A stretch of 9,782 nt of DNA from Mailhella sp. (GTDB taxonomy: Bacteria > Desulfobacterota > Desulfovibrionia > Desulfovibrionales > Desulfovibrionaceae), in contig JAFWYI010000176.1 of NCBI GenBank assembly GCA_017522745.1, positions 1-9,782 of the forward strand. The letters are read 5' to 3'. Positions 6,665 to 9,782 of the stretch are shown piece by piece. Position 1 is the stretch's first letter. Each line of letters begins with the position of its first letter. The position numbers and the translations under genes are program-made. The notes below the pieces were generated by a model, which saw only the letters and a program-made list of their open reading frames with translations, did no database searches and was not told where the DNA came from.

Positions 6665-6955
6665 ATGAAAATGCGTTTCCTCGCCCTCGCTCTCGCTGCC
6701 ATGATCGCTGCAGCGCCTGTGGCCTATGCCGCTTCCGATAATCCCTTCGAGCTGAACAATGCCACGGTCGATGAACTCATGCAGCGCTGTTTCCTGCCTC
6801 AGGAACTGGCAGAAAAGATCCTCGATCTGCGTGACTCCCTTGGCGGCTTCCAGAGCTGGGATGACCTGAAAGAGCTGAATCTCGACGCAGGTACGCTCAG
6901 CATCCTAGCCTCTGAAGCAACGATTTCCGGCATCAAGACTGATTGTAACTGCTGA
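6665..6955 (+). CDS. Small secreted ComEA-like helix-hairpin-helix protein, 96 aa
   Basis: A Sec signal peptide (1-22, ending AYA/A) precedes one helix-hairpin-helix unit. NNATVDELMQ (31-40), ILDLRDSLGGFQSWDDLKEL (52-71) and LDAGTLSIL follow the ComEA layout of N-x-A-T-x-x-E-L, helix, G-x-F-x-S-x-x-D-L and a second hairpin. ComEA-type proteins bind DNA non-specifically in the periplasm, often for uptake. Here the usual GIG hairpin of the first helix pair is replaced by CFLPQE (42-47), which weakens a DNA-binding reading. The mature protein ends in Cys-Asn-Cys (94-96) and has another Cys42, which is odd for this family. The ATG is preceded by GGAG at good distance. It lies 121 bases after the paralogue gene and before a strong terminator, so it may close that transcription unit. 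Confidence 0.75.
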   Translation: MKMRFLALALAAMIAAAPVAYAASDNPFELNNATVDELMQRCFLPQELAEKILDLRDSLGGFQSWDDLKELNLDAGTLSILASEATISGIKTDCNC

Positions 6956-7005
6956 CGGCGGGTCATCATCACGCCATCATGAGGCCGGCGAACAGCCTGC
7001 CTTCG

Positions 7006-7038
7006 AAAAGCCGTGTCCTAGGGGCGCGGCTTTTTCCT
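7006..7038 (+). terminator. Strong Rho-independent terminator
   Basis: AAAAGCCGTGTCC (7006-7018) pairs over 13 positions with GGGCGCGGCTTTT (7022-7034), including two G-T wobbles, with a 3-base loop. TTTTTCCTT follows the G-C core. It separates the selenoprotein region from the peroxiredoxin gene. Confidence 0.88.
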
Positions 7039-7052
7039 TGTCGCTCAGCGGA

Positions 7053-7081
7053 TTGCCATTTTATCGTAGTGACGATATTTT
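7053..7081 (+). promoter_or_regulatory. Promoter of the peroxiredoxin gene with an embedded palindrome
   Basis: TTGCCA (7053-7058) and TATTTT (7076-7081) are separated by 17 bases. A perfect inverted repeat, TATCGT (7062-7067), spacer AGTG, ACGATA (7072-7077), occupies the spacer and overlaps the -10 box. That position suits a repressor. I cannot assign it to a known regulator. Confidence 0.55.
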
Positions 7082-7114
7082 ACGACATACGTTTATTTTA
7101 TGGAGGATGAACCC

Positions 7115-7576
7115 ATGCTTGAAATCGGAACCAAGGCTCCATCGTTTTCCCTGCAGGATCAGGACGGCGTCACGCATACGCTGGATCAGTACAGAGGGAA
7201 AAAGGTCATCCTTTATTTCTATCCCAAGGACAGCACTCCTGGCTGCACCAAGCAGGCGTGTTCCTATTCTGAGCGTCTGCCGCAGATCCATGAGAAGGGA
7301 GCCGTTGTTCTGGGGATAAGCAAAGACAGTGTGGCTTCGCACAGAAAATTTGCTGATAAGTACGGTCTGGCGTTCACTTTGCTTGCCGACCCTGAGCGTA
7401 ACGTCATCGAAGCCTACGACGTGTGGAAGGAAAAGAAGAATTACGGCAAGGTGTCCATGGGCGTGGTGCGAACTACCTACCTCATCGACGAGGAAGGCGT
7501 CATCATCAAAGCCAATGATAAGGTGAAGACCGCCGAAGATGCCGATACCATGCTTGCAGCAGTATCGCAGGCCTGA
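7115..7576 (+). CDS. bcp: Thioredoxin-dependent thiol peroxidase (BCP/PrxQ peroxiredoxin), 153 aa
   Basis: This cytoplasmic peroxiredoxin reduces hydrogen peroxide and organic hydroperoxides with electrons from thioredoxin. The BCP signature DSTPGCTKQAC is present, with peroxidatic Cys44 in PGCT and the resolving Cys49 five residues later, the usual atypical 2-Cys arrangement. APSFSLQDQDG near the N-terminus and the WKEKKNYGK and TTYLIDEEG stretches are typical of the family, as is the length of about 150 residues. The start was set at ATG 7115 because GGAGG at 7102-7106 lies at good distance upstream. The ATG at 7100 would put the ribosome site inside the gene. Its own promoter and palindrome lie upstream and terminators lie on both sides, so it looks monocistronic. 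In an anaerobe it would protect against oxygen exposure. Confidence 0.95.
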   Translation: MLEIGTKAPSFSLQDQDGVTHTLDQYRGKKVILYFYPKDSTPGCTKQACSYSERLPQIHEKGAVVLGISKDSVASHRKFADKYGLAFTLLADPERNVIEAYDVWKEKKNYGKVSMGVVRTTYLIDEEGVIIKANDKVKTAEDADTMLAAVSQA

Positions 7577-7591
7577 CGCGAGAATAAAACG

Positions 7592-7627
7592 AAAAAAGCC
7601 CCGATCCATGACGAGTCGGGGCTTCGT
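7592..7627. terminator. Bidirectional terminator between convergent genes
   Basis: AAGCCCCGA (7596-7604) and TCGGGGCTT (7616-7624) form a perfect 9-bp stem with an 11-base loop. On the minus strand it is followed by TTTTCGTTTTATT, so it is best suited to end the permease transcript. On the plus strand it is followed by CGTTATTTT and could also end the peroxiredoxin transcript. Confidence 0.88.
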
Positions 7628-7645
7628 TATTTTGCGCGAACGGTA

Positions 7646-8989
7646 TTATTTCAGCGGCATCCTGGTTTTTACCTCACCTTCCTTAGGCATGATGAGGTTC
7701 ATGATGACAGCCGCGATGAACACCACGGCCACACAGTTTTCTGCAAAGACGGAGCGCACGATGTCCGGGAAGATGGCGAACATCTGCGGTGCCTGCGTGA
7801 AACCGAGGCCGACCGAGAGCGAAAGAGCCGCGATAACGATGTTGCGCTGGCTGTAACCGCAGTTGCCTATCATCATTAGACCGGAAATGACGATGTTGCC
7901 GAACATCATGATGGTGCATCCGCCAAGGACCGCCTCGGGCAGGCTGGCCAGTATGGCCCCGATGATGGGGAATATGCCCGCGAGGATCATCACGGCGGCG
8001 CCAGTGGCGATGGTGTATCGGTTGATGACCTTGGTCATGGCGAGCAGGCCTATGTTCTGGCTGAACGAGGTGATGGGCAGGCAGCCGAACAGGGCGGAGA
8101 GGGAACTCACGAAGCCGTCGCAGGCGATGGAGCCGGATATTTCACGGTCAGTAGCGTCCCGTTTGAGTACGGTAGCAGTCATGGCGCTGGTGTCGCCAAT
8201 AGTCTCTGTGGCAGACACGAGAAAGATCATGGTCACGGAGATGATGGCGCTCAGGTTGAATTCCGGTTCGAAGGGGAGGAAGTGCGGCAGAGAGACCAGA
8301 CCGGCACTTTTGACGAGCGAGAGGTCGACCTTGCCCATGAACAGCGCAAGGATATAGCCCATGACGAGACCGAAAAGTACGGCCAGAGGCTTAAGGTTGC
8401 CCTTTGCAAAAATATTGAAGCTGATGCAGCAGATAAGCGTGAACGAACCGAGGGTCCAGTTCTGGACGGAGCCAAAGTCTGGCGCGCCGAATCCTCCGGC
8501 AAAAGAGTTTGCACCTACGGCGAGAAGGCTGAAACCGATGGCTGTCACCACGCAGGCGGCAACGATGGGGGAAATGATACGCCGTCAATATTTGGCAAAA
8601 AAGCCCAGTAAGCCTTCAACGATGCCGCCGACGATGGCCGCGCCAAGTACTGCACCGAAGCCCCACTTCGTGCCCACGAAGCAGAAGATGGAAACGAAGG
8701 TGAAGCTCACACCCATGACGATGGGCAGGCGGGCGCCGATCTTCCATACGGCAAAAAGTTGGATCAGAGTGCCCACACCAGCCACGATCATGGCGGTCTG
8801 GATGAGGGATGCGGTATCCTGAGGCGTCAGTTTGCAAACGCCGGCTACGATCATGATGGGAGCGATGTTGGCCACGAACATGGCCAGAACATGCTGGAGT
8901 CCGAAGGGGATGGATTTTCCCAGCGGTACTTTCCCGTCAAGCGTATAGATATTGTTGAGCGAGGCTTCGCTGCTTTTGAAAAGGGCCAT
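7646..8989 (-). pseudogene. NCS2 xanthine/uracil permease interrupted by an in-frame TGA (codon 135 of 448)
   Basis: Ignoring TGA 8587-8585, the frame gives a full-length 447-residue NCS2 nucleobase permease with many hydrophobic segments. The first part has FGLQHVLAMFVANIAP, typical of the family N-terminus. The later part has ATETIGD (about 260-266) and the family signature FGCLPITSFSQNIG (301-314). Family members import xanthine, uracil or other purines by proton symport across the inner membrane. The TGA lies in YFAKY-stop-RRIISPIV, a position where a Trp codon TGG is plausible. A single G-to-A change would explain it, and no SECIS-like hairpin follows. The start ATG 8989 has AGGAGTAGGA upstream, with only 3 bases after the xpt stop, so translation is coupled to xpt. 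A xanthine substrate is inferred from that neighbour. The rest is intact, so the lesion is recent, or an error, or read through. Confidence 0.87.
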
Positions 8990-8992
8990 GTC

Positions 8993-9577
8993 CTACTCCT
9001 GTTCACGGAAGGTTATACTGCCGGTCTCGTCGTCCATGGCGTCGATGATGGCGAGCGATTCCAGATGATAGCCCAGTTCGCGCATCGTGCTGCCGCCGAT
9101 CTGGAAGCCTTTTTCGATAGCGATGCCCAGTCCTTCCACGGTAGCCCCTGCGTCTTCTACGATGTAGATAAGACCGCGGAGGGCACAGCCGTTGGCGAGG
9201 AAGTCGTCAATGATGAGTACATGGTCGTCAGGGCTGAGGAATTTTTTTGAAACGACCACCTGATTCTTATTGCCGTGTGTGAAGGAAGCAACTTCGGCCA
9301 CGTACATATCACCGTCGATATTGATGGACTTGGATTTCTTCGCAAAGACCAGCGGGACGCCGAATTCCCGGGCTACAGGATAGGCGATACCAATACCCGA
9401 AGATTCGATGGTGAGGATCTTGGTGATGTGTCTGCCGGAGAAGCGGCGACGAAATTCGCGGCCTATCTCGTCGATAAGAGCGATATCCATCTGATGGTTG
9501 AGGAAGCTGTCCACCTTGAGGACATTGCCAGCTTTGACCACACCGTCTTTCGCGATGCGTTCTTCGAGGAAATTCAT
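8993..9577 (-). CDS. xpt: Xanthine phosphoribosyltransferase, 194 aa
   Basis: It converts xanthine and PRPP to XMP in purine salvage, in the cytoplasm. The sequence has the Xpt-type N-terminus [20 protein letters not shown], the conserved [10 protein letters not shown], the [12 protein letters not shown] loop and the PRPP-binding motif [11 protein letters not shown] (120-130). Length matches the family (about 190). The residue after the motif is Cys131, where I recall Gln or Glu more often. The start was put at ATG 9577 because GGAGGGG lies just upstream. The longer frame beginning at 9685 would add 36 residues unlike the family and would run back through the predicted promoter. The stop TAG (8995-8993) is 3 bases before the permease start, forming a two-gene salvage operon. 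No purine riboswitch was recognised in the leader. Confidence 0.95.
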   Translation of the reverse strand: MNFLEERIAKDGVVKAGNVLKVDSFLNHQMDIALIDEIGREFRRRFSGRHITKILTIESSGIGIAYPVAREFGVPLVFAKKSKSINIDGDMYVAEVASFTHGNKNQVVVSKKFLSPDDHVLIIDDFLANGCALRGLIYIVEDAGATVEGLGIAIEKGFQIGGSTMRELGYHLESLAIIDAMDDETGSITFREQE

Positions 9578-9607
9578 AAGCCCCTCCGGAATGATATTTG
9601 TAAGTTT

Positions 9608-9636
9608 TATGTAGCGCGCATGAAAGGAAAAGGCAA
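9608..9636 (-). promoter_or_regulatory. Candidate promoter of the xpt-permease operon
   Basis: On the minus strand TTGCCT (9636-9631) and TACATA (9613-9608) are separated by 17 bases. The -35 match is fair and the -10 match is weak. It lies 30 bases ahead of the xpt start codon, which would give a short leader. Confidence 0.35.
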
Positions 9637-9668
9637 ATGTATCCGAGCGGAGAAAAGGAAAATTGAAC

Positions 9669-9698
9669 AAAAAGCCCCGGCGCAAGAAGGCCAGGGCT
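9669..9698 (-). terminator. Terminator-like hairpin upstream of xpt
   Basis: Read on the minus strand, AGCCC, one mismatch and GGC pair with GCC and GGGCT around an 8-base loop (stem arms 9698-9690 and 9681-9673). TTTTTGTTCAATTTT follows. It most likely ends a minus-strand gene lying beyond 9782. It could instead act as an attenuator in a long xpt leader. The remaining 84 bases (9699-9782) show no gene I can support. Confidence 0.6.
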
Positions 9699-9782
9699 GG
9701 GAATCCAGATATGGTCTCAGTAAAAATAAGATATCGCCGTCCAAATAAAAAGTTTTGGAGATAGGGGGATGGGGTGCGGGGA

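Noticed and set aside
8585..8587. Selenocysteine at the permease TGA
   Set aside because: No suitable hairpin follows within the SECIS window, and the position looks like a Trp within a membrane transporter with no redox motif.
9578..9782. Purine riboswitch upstream of xpt
   Set aside because: The conserved aptamer core is not present on the minus strand. An AGATATGG string exists only on the plus strand and lacks the rest of the motif.
9764..9782. G-quadruplex from three G-runs at the window edge
   Set aside because: Only three runs are visible before the sequence ends, so a four-run quadruplex cannot be supported.

Overview
The window looks like chromosome from a Gram-negative, moderately GC-rich anaerobe. 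The best guess is a Desulfovibrionaceae-type sulfate or sulfite reducer of the Bilophila/Desulfovibrio kind. This is inferred from gene content (a selenocysteine-containing secreted protein, a BCP peroxiredoxin, an xpt-permease purine pair) and from codon style, not from a marker gene. No rRNA, tRNA, insertion sequence or CRISPR array is visible.

Layout: (1) 1-231 is the Ala/Pro/Glu-rich C-terminus of an unrecognised protein, followed by a terminator. (2) 319-858 (minus) is a small SGNH/GDSL hydrolase. (3) 1026-3253 is an OmpR-type response regulator overlapping, by ATGA, a sensor histidine kinase. The kinase frame is broken by an in-frame TAG at the start of its second membrane segment. (4) 3420-6955 is the most interesting block. 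It holds a signal-peptide-bearing selenoprotein of the UGSC family (TGA at 3804-3806 read as Sec, with a SECIS-like hairpin just downstream). This is fused to a large C-terminal domain that occurs again, without the UGSC domain, in the next secreted gene (5332-6543). A small secreted ComEA-like helix-hairpin-helix protein follows. (5) 7115-7576 is a BCP thiol peroxidase with a perfect palindrome in its promoter. (6) 7646-9577 (minus) is a purine salvage operon, xpt followed by an NCS2 xanthine/uracil permease. The permease frame is broken by an in-frame TGA, probably at a former Trp codon.

How the genes may work together: the two-component system lies directly upstream of the selenoprotein. 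Similar tandem AT-rich direct repeats with 10-bp spacing occur upstream of the regulator and just upstream of the predicted selenoprotein promoter. A simple reading is that the kinase senses an envelope signal and the regulator controls itself and the exported selenoprotein set. If the kinase amber codon is real and not read through, the sensor half of this circuit is lost in this genome.

Of three in-frame internal stops, only the one in the UGSC gene has independent support as recoding. The other two look like single-base nonsense mutations or sequence errors.
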